A DNA stretch of 64,000 nucleotides, taken from Methyloversatilis universalis EHg5. Lineage in GTDB: Bacteria; Pseudomonadota; Gammaproteobacteria; Burkholderiales; Rhodocyclaceae. Below the pieces are notes generated by a model. The model was not told the origin of the DNA. It saw only the letters and a program-made list of their open reading frames with translations, and did no database searches. Positions within the stretch are counted from its first letter, which is position 1. Every line of letters starts with the position of its first letter. The stretch spans positions 78,168-142,167 of the forward strand of contig NZ_KB900539.1 in assembly GCF_000378945.1 (NCBI RefSeq), read 5' to 3'. The position numbers and the translations under genes were made by a program. Positions 56,296 through 64,000 of the stretch are shown here, one piece after another.

Positions 56296-57747
56296 TCAGC
56301 CTTCTTCCGCGGCGCCCTTCACCACCTTGAAGCGCGCCAGCGTCGCTTCGCGCGCCGCTGCGTGGTCCACGATGGGCGCCGGGTAGTCGCTGCCGATCAC
56401 GCAGCCGGCCATCTTCTGTTCCAGCGGCGTGGCCAGCCAGGGCGCGTGGATGCGTTTCTTGTCGAATTTCGCCAGTTCCGGGCAGTAGCGGCGGATGAAC
56501 TGACCGTCGGCGTCGAACTTTTCCGACTGCGTGACCGGATTGAAGATGCGGAACCACGGTTGGGCGTCGCAGCCGGTCGACGCGGCCCACTGCCAGCCAC
56601 CGTTGTTGGCCGCCAGGTCGAAATCGTTCAGCTGGCGGGCGAACCAGTGTTCGCCGCGCCGCCAGTGGATGCCCAGATCCTTGGTCAGGAAAGAGGCGCT
56701 CACCATGCGCAGCCGGTTGTGCATGTAGCCGGTCTGCGCGAGCTGGCGCTGGGCGGCATCCACCAGCGGGTAGCCGGTGCGGCCTTCGCACCAGGCGCGG
56801 AACTTCGCCTCGTCGTCTACCCAGCGCACCGCGTCGTACTCCGGCCGGAAGCTGCCGCTCAGCACATGCGGGTTGTGCCACAGGATCTGGAAGTAGAAAT
56901 CGCGCCAGATCAGTTCCGACAGCCAGGTTTCCGCGCCGGCGCCGCCGCGCGCGTGCGCTTCGCGCGCCAGCCGGCGTATCGATACCGTGCCGAAACGCAG
57001 ATGCACCGACAGATAGCTCGGTCCCTTGGCGGCCGGAAAGTCGCGCAGCACCTTGTAGCGGTCGATGCGGTCGCAGAAGCCGTCGAACAGCGCGTCGGCG
57101 CCGCTCATGCCGGCGGGCAGCTTCAGCGTCGCCAGATTGGTGGCCGTGAAGCCCATGTCAGCCAGCGACGGCATTGCGCCGGCCGGCGGCGCGGCCAGCG
57201 CGGCGGCGTAGGTGCGTACCGGATAGGCCTTCAGATGGAAGGGGGTGAGCTTTTTCAGCCAGGCGTTCTTGTACGGCGTGAACACCGAAAACGGCTTGCC
57301 GCCCTGGGTGAGCACCTCGTCGCACTCGAAAATGACCTGATCCTTGAAGGTTTCGAAGCCGATGCCGTGCTCCGCCAGTGCGTCATGCACCGCGCGGTCG
57401 CGGGCGAAGGCCGCCGGCTCGTAGTCCCGGTTGGCCAGCACCGCCGCCACGCCCAGTTCGCGTGCCAGCTGCGGAATGAGGTCGCGGGTGCGGCCATGGC
57501 GCACGATGAGACCGCCGCCCAGCGCGCGCAGTGCAGCGTCCAGCTCGGTCACCGATGCGTGGATGAATTCGACCCGGCGGTCGGCCTGCAGCCCTTCGGC
57601 CAGCAGTTCGTCCAGGATGTCGGTGTCGAACACGAATACGCACCACACCGGCCCGCCGGCGCGCAGCGCGTGATACAGGGCGGCGTGGTCGTCGATGCGC
57701 AGGTCGCGGCGGAACCAGACCAGTCGGGGGGCGGCGTTGTCAGCCAT
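56296..57747 (-). CDS. phrB: Deoxyribodipyrimidine photolyase
   Basis: This 483-residue class I CPD photolyase has an N-terminal antenna domain (LVWFRRDLRIDDHAAL) and FAD-binding C-terminal blocks (YLSVHLRFGTVSIRRLAREA, ELIWRDFYFQILW, NNGGWQWAASTGCDAQPWFRIFNP). It repairs UV dimers with blue light. A VIGSDYPAPIVDHAAAR tail closes the enzyme. It is divergent from algH and convergent with the BPSS1780 gene. Confidence 0.97.
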   Translation of the reverse strand: MADNAAPRLVWFRRDLRIDDHAALYHALRAGGPVWCVFVFDTDILDELLAEGLQADRRVEFIHASVTELDAALRALGGGLIVRHGRTRDLIPQLARELGVAAVLANRDYEPAAFARDRAVHDALAEHGIGFETFKDQVIFECDEVLTQGGKPFSVFTPYKNAWLKKLTPFHLKAYPVRTYAAALAAPPAGAMPSLADMGFTATNLATLKLPAGMSGADALFDGFCDRIDRYKVLRDFPAAKGPSYLSVHLRFGTVSIRRLAREAHARGGAGAETWLSELIWRDFYFQILWHNPHVLSGSFRPEYDAVRWVDDEAKFRAWCEGRTGYPLVDAAQRQLAQTGYMHNRLRMVSASFLTKDLGIHWRRGEHWFARQLNDFDLAANNGGWQWAASTGCDAQPWFRIFNPVTQSEKFDADGQFIRRYCPELAKFDKKRIHAPWLATPLEQKMAGCVIGSDYPAPIVDHAAAREATLARFKVVKGAAEEG

Positions 57748-57867
57748 GCGGGCAGTCCGTCAAAAAAGGGGTCGGAGGGCGTTCATCGGGTGGCGCATCG
57801 AGTGCGCGCAGCCGCTTCAGTTTCGTGCCGGTTCGCGGCCGGCGCCCAACACGGATAAAATCATCCC

Positions 57868-58446
57868 ATGTCCGCACACGCCATGACGCCCACGGTCAAT
57901 CTGACCGGCCATTTCCTGATCGCCATGCCCGCCATGGCCGACAAGAATTTCGCACGCACGCTCACGCTGGTGTGCGAGCACAACGATCAGGGCGCGCTCG
58001 GCGTCATCGTGAACCGGCCGATCGACATGTCGCTCGACGACCTGTTCGAGCGCATCGACATGACTCTCGAGTCCTCGCGCTTCCAGGGCCAGCCGGTGTA
58101 TTTCGGCGGTCCGGTGCAGACCGACCGCGGCTTCGTGCTGCATCGCCCGGTCGGCAGCTTCCAGTCCAGCATCGACATCGGCAACGGTCTTGCGCTCACC
58201 TCGTCGCGCGACGTACTGCAGTCGCTGGGTGGCGAGAACGAGCCGGAAGAAGTGCTGGTCACGCTCGGTTACGCCGGCTGGCAGGCCGGCCAGATCGAGT
58301 GGGAACTGGCGCAGAACGCCTGGCTCACCGTGCGTGCCGACCCGCAGATCATTTTCAGCCTGCCGCCGGAAGAGCGCCTGATTGCCGCCATGCAGCTGCT
58401 CGGCGTCGATTACGCGTCGCTGTCCGATGTGGCCGGACATGCCTGA
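57868..58446 (+). CDS. algH: AlgH/YqgE (UPF0301) family protein
   Basis: This 192-residue protein has [53 protein letters not shown] and ALGYAGW-like [15 protein letters not shown], all diagnostic of UPF0301. The family is linked to alginate regulation in Pseudomonas, but its biochemical role is unknown. It is the first gene of algH-ruvX-pyrR-pyrB-pyrC' and overlaps ruvX by 8 bp. Confidence 0.96.
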   Translation: MSAHAMTPTVNLTGHFLIAMPAMADKNFARTLTLVCEHNDQGALGVIVNRPIDMSLDDLFERIDMTLESSRFQGQPVYFGGPVQTDRGFVLHRPVGSFQSSIDIGNGLALTSSRDVLQSLGGENEPEEVLVTLGYAGWQAGQIEWELAQNAWLTVRADPQIIFSLPPEERLIAAMQLLGVDYASLSDVAGHA

Positions 58447-58882
58447 TCCGGCCGCGCTGCCCGCGCGCGGTACCGTGCTCGCATTCGATTTCGGCGAAAA
58501 GCGCATCGGCGTCGCGGTCGGCGAGTGCGAGATGCGCAGCGCCTCCGCGCTCACCACGCTGGATGCCGAAACCAACGACGCGCGCTGGTCCGGCATCGGC
58601 CGCCTGCTCGACGAATGGAAGCCGGTCGCGCTGGTGGTCGGTCTGCCGCTGTCGCCGGACGGCGAGCCGCATGACATGACCGTGCGCGCGCAGCGCTTCG
58701 CGCGCCAGCTCGAAGGCCGTTACCGGCTGCCGGTGGCGCTGCAGGACGAGCGCTTCACTTCGGCCGAAGCCGACGCGCAGCTGCGCGACGGCGGCCAGAA
58801 GGACTGGCGCGAACGCAAGAAACAGCTGGACGCACACGCGGCCCAGCTCATCCTGAAGGACTATTTTGATGTCACTGCCTGA
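58439..58882 (+). CDS. ruvX: YqgF/RuvX Holliday-junction resolvase-like RNase
   Basis: This 147-residue RNase H-fold protein has [33 protein letters not shown] and [12 protein letters not shown]. It is implicated in 16S rRNA 5' maturation and proposed as a Holliday-junction resolvase. The ATG at 58439 lies in algH, and its end overlaps pyrR, so the three are co-translated. Confidence 0.96.
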   Translation: MPDPAALPARGTVLAFDFGEKRIGVAVGECEMRSASALTTLDAETNDARWSGIGRLLDEWKPVALVVGLPLSPDGEPHDMTVRAQRFARQLEGRYRLPVALQDERFTSAEADAQLRDGGQKDWRERKKQLDAHAAQLILKDYFDVTA

Positions 58883-59366
58883 CGCAGAACTTCTGCTGGC
58901 GGATCTGGCGGCGCAGATGCGGCCTCAGATGACGCCGGACACCGCGCTGGTCGGCCTGCACACCGGCGGTGTGTGGGTCGCGCAGCGCCTGCACGCGCTG
59001 CTGGGCCTGGCCCAGCCGCCGGGCGCGCTCGACGTGAGCTTCTACCGCGACGACTATGCCCAGCGCGGGCTGTCGCGCGACGCGCGCCGTTCCAGCCTGC
59101 CCTTCGATATCGAAGGCCGGCCGCTGGTGCTGGTCGACGACGTGCTGCATACCGGCCGCACGGTGCGCGCCGCGCTGAACGAACTGTTCGACTACGGTCG
59201 TCCGGCGCGGGTCGAACTGGCGGTGCTGGTGGACCGCGGCGGCCGTCAGCTGCCGGTGGCGCCGACCTGGTGCGCAGCCCGCTACGAGCCGCCGGCAGGC
59301 AGCCGGGTCAAGCTGGTGCAGGACGATGGCCGTCTCGCGCTGCGCCTGGTACAGGATCAGGAGTGA
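58869..59366 (+). CDS. pyrR: PyrR pyrimidine regulator/uracil phosphoribosyltransferase
   Basis: PyrR (165 aa) has [14 protein letters not shown] and the PRPP motif [22 protein letters not shown]. In Gram-positives it binds pyr mRNA and also acts as UPRTase. In proteobacteria its regulatory target is less clear, and I see no pyr attenuator before pyrB here, where only 2 bp separate the genes. The ATG at 58869 overlaps ruvX by 14 bp. Confidence 0.95.
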   Translation: MSLPDAELLLADLAAQMRPQMTPDTALVGLHTGGVWVAQRLHALLGLAQPPGALDVSFYRDDYAQRGLSRDARRSSLPFDIEGRPLVLVDDVLHTGRTVRAALNELFDYGRPARVELAVLVDRGGRQLPVAPTWCAARYEPPAGSRVKLVQDDGRLALRLVQDQE

Positions 59367-59368
59367 AC

Positions 59369-60337
59369 ATGGCCCGCAACCCGCAACTGAACAAGCACGG
59401 CGAGCTGCAGCACCTGCTCACCACCGAAGGCCTGCCGCGTGACGTGATCACCCGCATCCTCGACACGGCCGAGCCCTTTGCCGACGTGGCCGAGCGCGAG
59501 GTGAAGAAGGTGCCGCTGCTGCGTGGCAAAAGCGTGTTCAACCTGTTCTTCGAGAACAGCACGCGCACCCGCACCACCTTCGAGATCGCCGCCAAGCGGC
59601 TGTCGGCGGACGTGATCAACCTGAACATCGCGACCAGCTCGACCAACAAGGGCGAAACCCTGCTCGACACGGTGGATAACCTGGCGGCCATGCAGGCCGA
59701 CATGTTCGTCGTGCGCCACGCCTCCAGCGGCGCGCCCTACCTGATCGCCCAGCACCTGGAAGCGACCGGGCGCGACCACATCCACGTGGTCAATGCCGGC
59801 GACGGGCGCCACGCGCACCCGACCCAGGGCCTGCTCGACATGTACACCATCCGCCACTACAAGCGCGACTTCACGCAGCTGTCGGTGGCGGTGGTCGGCG
59901 ACATCCTGCATTCGCGGGTGGCGCGCAGCCAGATCCACGCGCTGTCCACGCTGGGCGTGCCCGACCTGCGCGCGGTCGCACCGAAAACCCTGCTGCCGCA
60001 GGACATCGAACGCCTCGGCTGCCGCGTGTTCCACGACATGCGCGAAGGTCTGCGCGGCGTCGACGTGGTGATGATGCTGCGATTGCAGAACGAGCGCATG
60101 CAGGGCTCGCTGCTGCCCAGCGCACAGGAATATTTCAAGTTCTTCGGCCTGACCGAAGAGAAGCTCGCACTGGCCAAGCCCGATGCCATCGTGCTGCACC
60201 CGGGACCGATGAACCGCGGCGTCGAGATCGATTCCGCGGTGGCTGATGGCCGGCAGGCGGTCATCCTGCCGCAGGTCACCTTCGGCATCGCGGTGCGCAT
60301 GGCAGTGATGGCCATGCTGGGCGGAGGAAACGCATGA
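59369..60337 (+). CDS. pyrB: Aspartate carbamoyltransferase catalytic subunit
   Basis: PyrB (322 aa) condenses carbamoyl phosphate and aspartate. [19 protein letters not shown] is the carbamoyl-phosphate site, [12 protein letters not shown] the second domain hinge, and [15 protein letters not shown] the aspartate loop. It has the length of class A (PyrB-PyrC') enzymes and is followed, with a 4-bp overlap, by the non-catalytic PyrC' expected for that dodecamer. No pyrI is present. Confidence 0.98.
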   Translation: MARNPQLNKHGELQHLLTTEGLPRDVITRILDTAEPFADVAEREVKKVPLLRGKSVFNLFFENSTRTRTTFEIAAKRLSADVINLNIATSSTNKGETLLDTVDNLAAMQADMFVVRHASSGAPYLIAQHLEATGRDHIHVVNAGDGRHAHPTQGLLDMYTIRHYKRDFTQLSVAVVGDILHSRVARSQIHALSTLGVPDLRAVAPKTLLPQDIERLGCRVFHDMREGLRGVDVVMMLRLQNERMQGSLLPSAQEYFKFFGLTEEKLALAKPDAIVLHPGPMNRGVEIDSAVADGRQAVILPQVTFGIAVRMAVMAMLGGGNA

Positions 60338-61620
60338 AGATCCACATCAAGGGCGGCCGGCTGATTGATCCGGCGCAGGACATCGACGCACAGACCGACG
60401 TGTTCATCGCCGCCGGCAAGGTGGTGGCGCTGGGCGCGGCGCCGGACGGCTTCCATGCCAATCGGGTGGTCGATGCCGCGGGCCACATCGTGGTGCCGGG
60501 TCTGATCGACCTGTGCGCGCGGCTGCGCGAGCCCGGTCTTGAATACCGCGCAACGCTGGAATCGGAAATGGCGGCTGCGGTTGCCGGCGGCGTCACCAGT
60601 CTGGCCTGCCCGCCGGACACCGACCCGGTGCTGGACGAACCGGGCCTGGTCGAAATGCTGAAGCACCGTGCCCGCATGCTCAATCTTGCGCACGTGTATC
60701 CGCACGGTGCGCTCACCGTCGGCCTGAAGGGCGAGCGGCTGACCGAAATGGGCGAACTGACCGATGCCGGCTGCATCGCCTTCTCGCAGGCCAACGAACC
60801 GGTGCCCGACACCCAGGTGTTGTTCCGCGCCATGCAGTACGCGGCCACCTTCGGCTATACCGTGTGGCTGCAGCCGACCGACCTGCATCTGGCCGCCGGC
60901 GGCGTGGCGCACGAGGGCGAAATCGCCGCGCGGCTGGGTCTGACCGGCATTCCGGTGCTGGCCGAAACGCTGGCCATAGGCCGCATGCTGCAGCTTGCGC
61001 GCGCCACCGGCTGCCGCCTGCACCTGGCTCGCATTTCCAGCCGCGCCGGCCTGATGCTGATAGACCAGGCACGACTCGACGGCATGCAGGTGAGCTGTGA
61101 CGTGGCCATTCACGCGCTGCACCTGTGCGATGTCGACATCGGCTACTTCGACCCGCAGTGCCGCACCGTGCCGCCGCTGCGCGCGCAGTTCGACCGCGAG
61201 GCGCTGCGCGCCGCGCTGGCCGACGGCCGCATCGACGCGCTGTGTTCCGACCATACGCCGGTCGATGACGATGCCAAGCAGGTGCCGTTCGCCGAAGCCG
61301 AACCGGGCACCACCGGGCTTGAACTGCTGCTGCCGCTGACGCTGGCCTGGGCGCGCGAAATGCATCTGCCGCTCAAGCTCGCGCTGGCGCGCATCACGTC
61401 GGACGCGGCGCGCGTGCTCGGCCTGAATGCCGGCCATCTGCGGGTCGGCGGCGCGGCTGACGTGTGCATCTTCGATGCCGACGCACCGGTGCGCATCAGC
61501 CGCGAAACGCTGCGCAGCCAGGGCAAGAACACACCCTATCTCGGCCGCGAACTGCTGGGCCGGGTCAGCGCGACGCTGGTGTCGGGCCAGGTGGTGTACG
61601 AGGCGCCGGCGCGCCACTGA
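60334..61620 (+). CDS. pyrC: Non-catalytic dihydroorotase-like subunit PyrC'
   Basis: This 428-residue amidohydrolase-fold protein lacks the zinc-binding HxH of active dihydroorotase: GLIDLHVHLREPG is replaced by [13 protein letters not shown] (C61-A62-R63). The remaining architecture, including [30 protein letters not shown], is retained. In Pseudomonas such a PyrC' is a structural partner required for aspartate carbamoyltransferase assembly, and the same role is inferred here. Active dihydroorotase must be encoded elsewhere. Its end overlaps pbpC on the other strand by 56 bp. Confidence 0.94.
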   Translation: MKIHIKGGRLIDPAQDIDAQTDVFIAAGKVVALGAAPDGFHANRVVDAAGHIVVPGLIDLCARLREPGLEYRATLESEMAAAVAGGVTSLACPPDTDPVLDEPGLVEMLKHRARMLNLAHVYPHGALTVGLKGERLTEMGELTDAGCIAFSQANEPVPDTQVLFRAMQYAATFGYTVWLQPTDLHLAAGGVAHEGEIAARLGLTGIPVLAETLAIGRMLQLARATGCRLHLARISSRAGLMLIDQARLDGMQVSCDVAIHALHLCDVDIGYFDPQCRTVPPLRAQFDREALRAALADGRIDALCSDHTPVDDDAKQVPFAEAEPGTTGLELLLPLTLAWAREMHLPLKLALARITSDAARVLGLNAGHLRVGGAADVCIFDADAPVRISRETLRSQGKNTPYLGRELLGRVSATLVSGQVVYEAPARH

Positions 61621-63619
61621 GGTTTTCCGGGGCGGCATCCAGCCGCACCTCGAATTCCATCGCTTCCAGCTGCAGGCCCTGACTGTCGGTCAGGGCGAGG
61701 CGGTAATGGCCAGGGCGCGGGCTCCACAGCGCGCGCCCTTCGACCGCCGGCAGCTTTTCATCGCCGATCTGCCACACCAGTCCGGGCACCGGCGGGCGGG
61801 CCTCGAACACCAGGGCCTGCCGTCCGCCAGGCAGGCCGGCGCTTGCCAGCTTCACGCCTGAAGTCGGCTGCACGATGCGCGGCCGGCCGAACAGGTCGCG
61901 TACCGTGGCGTCGGCGAAAGCCTGCTGGGTGCCCGGCAGGAAATATTCTTCGCGGTCGGTTTCGATCTCCGGTTCGAAACGCAGGTGCTGCGGCTCCAGC
62001 CCGGCGGGTGGCGGAGGCGCGTCGCCCGGCATCGGGTCGAGCGCATGCGTGACCTGATTCCACAGACCGGCGACCGGTCGTGCCGCGCGCAGCGCGACCG
62101 TGTGACGGCGGGTCCAGCCCACCGACCAGAAGGTGCTGCGGTCGGCACTGCGACCGTGCATGACCGCCTGCCACGAACGACCGTCCGGCGCGGTGCGCGA
62201 GGACAGCAGATCGCCGGTCAGCCAGGCCACTGGTGGCGCCCACAGCCGCTTGCCGCTGCGGTCGGCGCCGCGCCATTGCGCGGCTTCGACCGCCCAGGGC
62301 GTCCATACGCCGTCATTGGCCAGCGTGCGGAAGGCATTGGCCATGTCCGGCAGGCTGGCACGGGTGCCGTTGCTGGCGGACGCGTCCAGCCCGTGTGCGC
62401 GCAGCAGTGCGATCAGCGGGTCGTCGCCGACCAGCGCGCGCACCCGCAGCGCCGGAATGTCCGCCGCCTGCGCCAGCGCGGCGCGGGTGCTCAGCGGATG
62501 GTTGCCGTAGGGCACGCCGGGCGGAAGCGGCAGTGCGACATGGGTCGGGCTGTCGTCGAACACCGAGGCGGCACTGATCCAGCGCTGGTCCAGCGCCAGC
62601 CCGTACAGGAAAGGCTGGGTCACGCTGCCCGCCGGCAGCCGGCGCCATGCGGCGTCGACCTCGTCCGGCCCGCCGGCCCACACCAGCACTTCGCCGCTCG
62701 CGTTGTCCATCACCAGTACCGACACGTCGCCGCGCTCGCGGCCCAGCGTGTCCAGCGCGCGCCGCTGCAGCCGCGCGTCCAGCGTGGTGGCGCGCTGTTC
62801 GCCGGCTTCGCGCAGCAGCCTGCGGGCCAGCGCCGGCGCTTCGTTCCAGCGCGGGTCCAGCCGGTAGCGACGCGTCAGCACCTGTTCGGCCAGCGCCTTC
62901 AGTTCGCTGCAGGCCGGCGCCGGCTTGAGCTTGAGCGCCACTGCGCAGGCGCGCTGGCCGACCCGGTCGGCGCCGGCATTCGGGCCGCGCAGCAGCGCGG
63001 CCAGCAGCAGCGCTTCGCGCAGTTCCACCGCGTCCGGGTCCTTGCCGAACAGGCCGCGGCTGGCGGCGGAAATGCCGCGCAGTTCGCCGCGGAAAGGCGC
63101 GAGGTTGAAATAGGCTTCGAGGATTTCCGCCTTGTTCCAGCGACGTTCGATCTCACGCGCGGCGGCCGCCTGGTCCCATTTCTGGCCGACGCTGCGACGG
63201 CTGCCCTGCAAGCGCAGCGCCGGATCGATCAGGCCGGCCAGCTGCATGGTGAGCGTGGAGGCGCCACGCGGGCGACGGCCTTCCAGTGTGCGCCAGATGT
63301 TGTCCCAGGTGGCGCCGGCCAGCGCGGTCCAGTCCACGCCCGAATGTTCGAGAAAGCGCTTGTCCTCGGCCACCAGCAGCGCGCGGATCAGCGGCGGCGA
63401 CAGCGTGCGGGCGGATACCCAGTCCAGCCGCCGCTCGCTGAAATCCACGCGGATTTCGGCCAGAGGCTGGCCGTAGCGGTCGAGCAGCCGGGCTTCGGAA
63501 GAGCGCCAGCCGTCGCGCACGGCGGCGAAATCGGGGGCGAGCGCGAAGGCGGCCGGGGCGGCCAGCGCCAGCAGCGCACAGGTGGCGGCAGCACAGGTCC
63601 GCCGCAGAGGGGCGCTCAT
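61565..63619 (-). CDS. pbpC: PBP1C-like protein: intact GT51, degenerate transpeptidase
   Basis: This 684-residue protein has a signal or anchor (about 6-27) and a GT51 glycosyltransferase domain with catalytic Glu E85 (VAEDKRFLEHSGVDW) and RGASTLTMQLA. A penicillin-binding domain and the C-terminal BiPBP_C domain (about 590-665) follow. The transpeptidase motifs are lost: SxxK is SVTQ (S332-Q335), SxN is AAD (385-387) and KTG is HGR (488-490). It should polymerise glycan but not crosslink or bind penicillin normally. Its 3' end overlaps pyrC' antisense. Confidence 0.93.
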   Translation of the reverse strand: MSAPLRRTCAAATCALLALAAPAAFALAPDFAAVRDGWRSSEARLLDRYGQPLAEIRVDFSERRLDWVSARTLSPPLIRALLVAEDKRFLEHSGVDWTALAGATWDNIWRTLEGRRPRGASTLTMQLAGLIDPALRLQGSRRSVGQKWDQAAAAREIERRWNKAEILEAYFNLAPFRGELRGISAASRGLFGKDPDAVELREALLLAALLRGPNAGADRVGQRACAVALKLKPAPACSELKALAEQVLTRRYRLDPRWNEAPALARRLLREAGEQRATTLDARLQRRALDTLGRERGDVSVLVMDNASGEVLVWAGGPDEVDAAWRRLPAGSVTQPFLYGLALDQRWISAASVFDDSPTHVALPLPPGVPYGNHPLSTRAALAQAADIPALRVRALVGDDPLIALLRAHGLDASASNGTRASLPDMANAFRTLANDGVWTPWAVEAAQWRGADRSGKRLWAPPVAWLTGDLLSSRTAPDGRSWQAVMHGRSADRSTFWSVGWTRRHTVALRAARPVAGLWNQVTHALDPMPGDAPPPPAGLEPQHLRFEPEIETDREEYFLPGTQQAFADATVRDLFGRPRIVQPTSGVKLASAGLPGGRQALVFEARPPVPGLVWQIGDEKLPAVEGRALWSPRPGHYRLALTDSQGLQLEAMEFEVRLDAAPENLSGAPAPRTPPGPTPASR

Positions 63620-63646
63620 CGTGCGGTGGGCGGCCGCGGTGTCAGT

Positions 63647-64000
63647 TCAGCATGCACTGAGCGTGCATTTGTCGCCCGAAGCCTGGCGCTCGACGGTCAC
63701 CCGCGCGAGCTGCGGCAGCTGCGGTGCCAGCTGGCGCCACAGGTAGTGGCACAGGTTTTCCAGCGTGGCCGGGCCGATGCCTTCGACCTCGTCCAGGAAG
63801 CGGTGGTCCAGCCTGGCCCTGACCTCGGCCAGCGCGGCGCGAAACACCGCCAGATCCATCAGCATGCCGCTGTCCGGGTCCGGTTCGCCGCGCAGGCTCA
63901 CTTCGGCGTGATAGGTGTGCCCGTGGATGCGCAGGCTGGATTCGGTCTCCACCTTGCGGTGCAGGGTGTGGGCGGCTTCGAAGAAGAAGCGCTGGCTCAG
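63647..64000 (-). CDS. QueD-like 6-pyruvoyl-tetrahydropterin synthase family, partial
   Basis: The gene runs off the window: the reading frame continues from 63952 to 64000 as LSQRFFFEAAHTLHRKV. FEAAHTL and HGHTYHAEVSLRG give zinc-ligand histidines, and ATLENLCHYLWRQL holds the late Glu. The usual catalytic Cys before HGH (in C-x-x-x-HGH) is replaced (ESSLRIHGH). The typical product is 6-carboxytetrahydropterin for queuosine, but the missing Cys makes the exact reaction doubtful. Confidence 0.88.
   Translation of the reverse strand: MSQRFFFEAAHTLHRKVETESSLRIHGHTYHAEVSLRGEPDPDSGMLMDLAVFRAALAEVRARLDHRFLDEVEGIGPATLENLCHYLWRQLAPQLPQLARVTVERQASGDKCTLSAC

Overview
The window is high-GC DNA from a Gram-negative bacterium. 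Gene order (mreBCD-mrdA-rodA-rlpA; rsmB-DUF4390-ntrY-ntrX; def-fmt beside LysM-dprA-smg-topB; algH-ruvX-pyrR-pyrB-pyrC'; metX-metW; yqjD-yqjE-yqjK) and a PEP-CTERM protein point to a betaproteobacterium, probably a Rhodocyclales-type organism such as Methyloversatilis or a relative. The genus is an inference from gene content. No rRNA, tRNA or CRISPR array was seen.

Positions 1-4152 are accessory: a SOS-regulated chromosomal integron. intI (3145-4152) carries all IntI hallmarks, has a LexA box over its promoter, and faces away from attI (about 3003). Cassettes run leftward on the minus strand: a small CPWCG protein, an unrecognised 130-aa protein and an Imm50-like immunity protein. The array continues past position 1. 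A complete 1795-bp IS1182-family element (486-2280) sits exactly at the recombination point of the second attC and duplicates AAC.

From 4200 on the content is core chromosome. 4200-7927 is gatCAB with a lipoprotein gene between gatA and gatB. 8193-14842 is the rod-shape and elongasome operon plus rlpA. 14926-19846 is a coupled kinase / receiver / receiver-kinase cluster. 19853-24265 holds an M48 protease, a DMT transporter and a HerA-like ATPase. 24350-27616 is an outer-membrane barrel / periplasmic binding protein / diguanylate cyclase operon. 27753-30760 holds yebC, a YbjQ-like gene and metXW behind a SAM-II riboswitch with an intrinsic terminator. 30804-36223 holds ampG, an HDOD protein, the yqjDEK set, a PEP-CTERM GDSL hydrolase and xth. 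36244-45996 holds pyrE, a DUF4124 protein, comM, ntrYX with a degenerate NtrX, DUF4390, rsmB, DUF2237 and htpX. 46082-53281 holds fmt, def, LysM, dprA, smg and topB. 53394-57747 holds an MBL hydrolase, a thioesterase, a small secreted protein, a BPSS1780-type membrane protein and photolyase. 57868-61620 is the algH-ruvX-pyrRBC' operon. The window ends with a PBP1C whose transpeptidase motifs are all lost and a queD-like gene cut by the edge.

Intergenic space is tight and no stretch over 300 bp outside the IS lacks a gene. The most interesting items are the integron with the IS precisely in attC, the riboswitch-controlled metXW, the tripartite barrel/SBP/cyclase operon, and three proteins that keep their fold but lost catalytic motifs (NtrX, PBP1C, PyrC').
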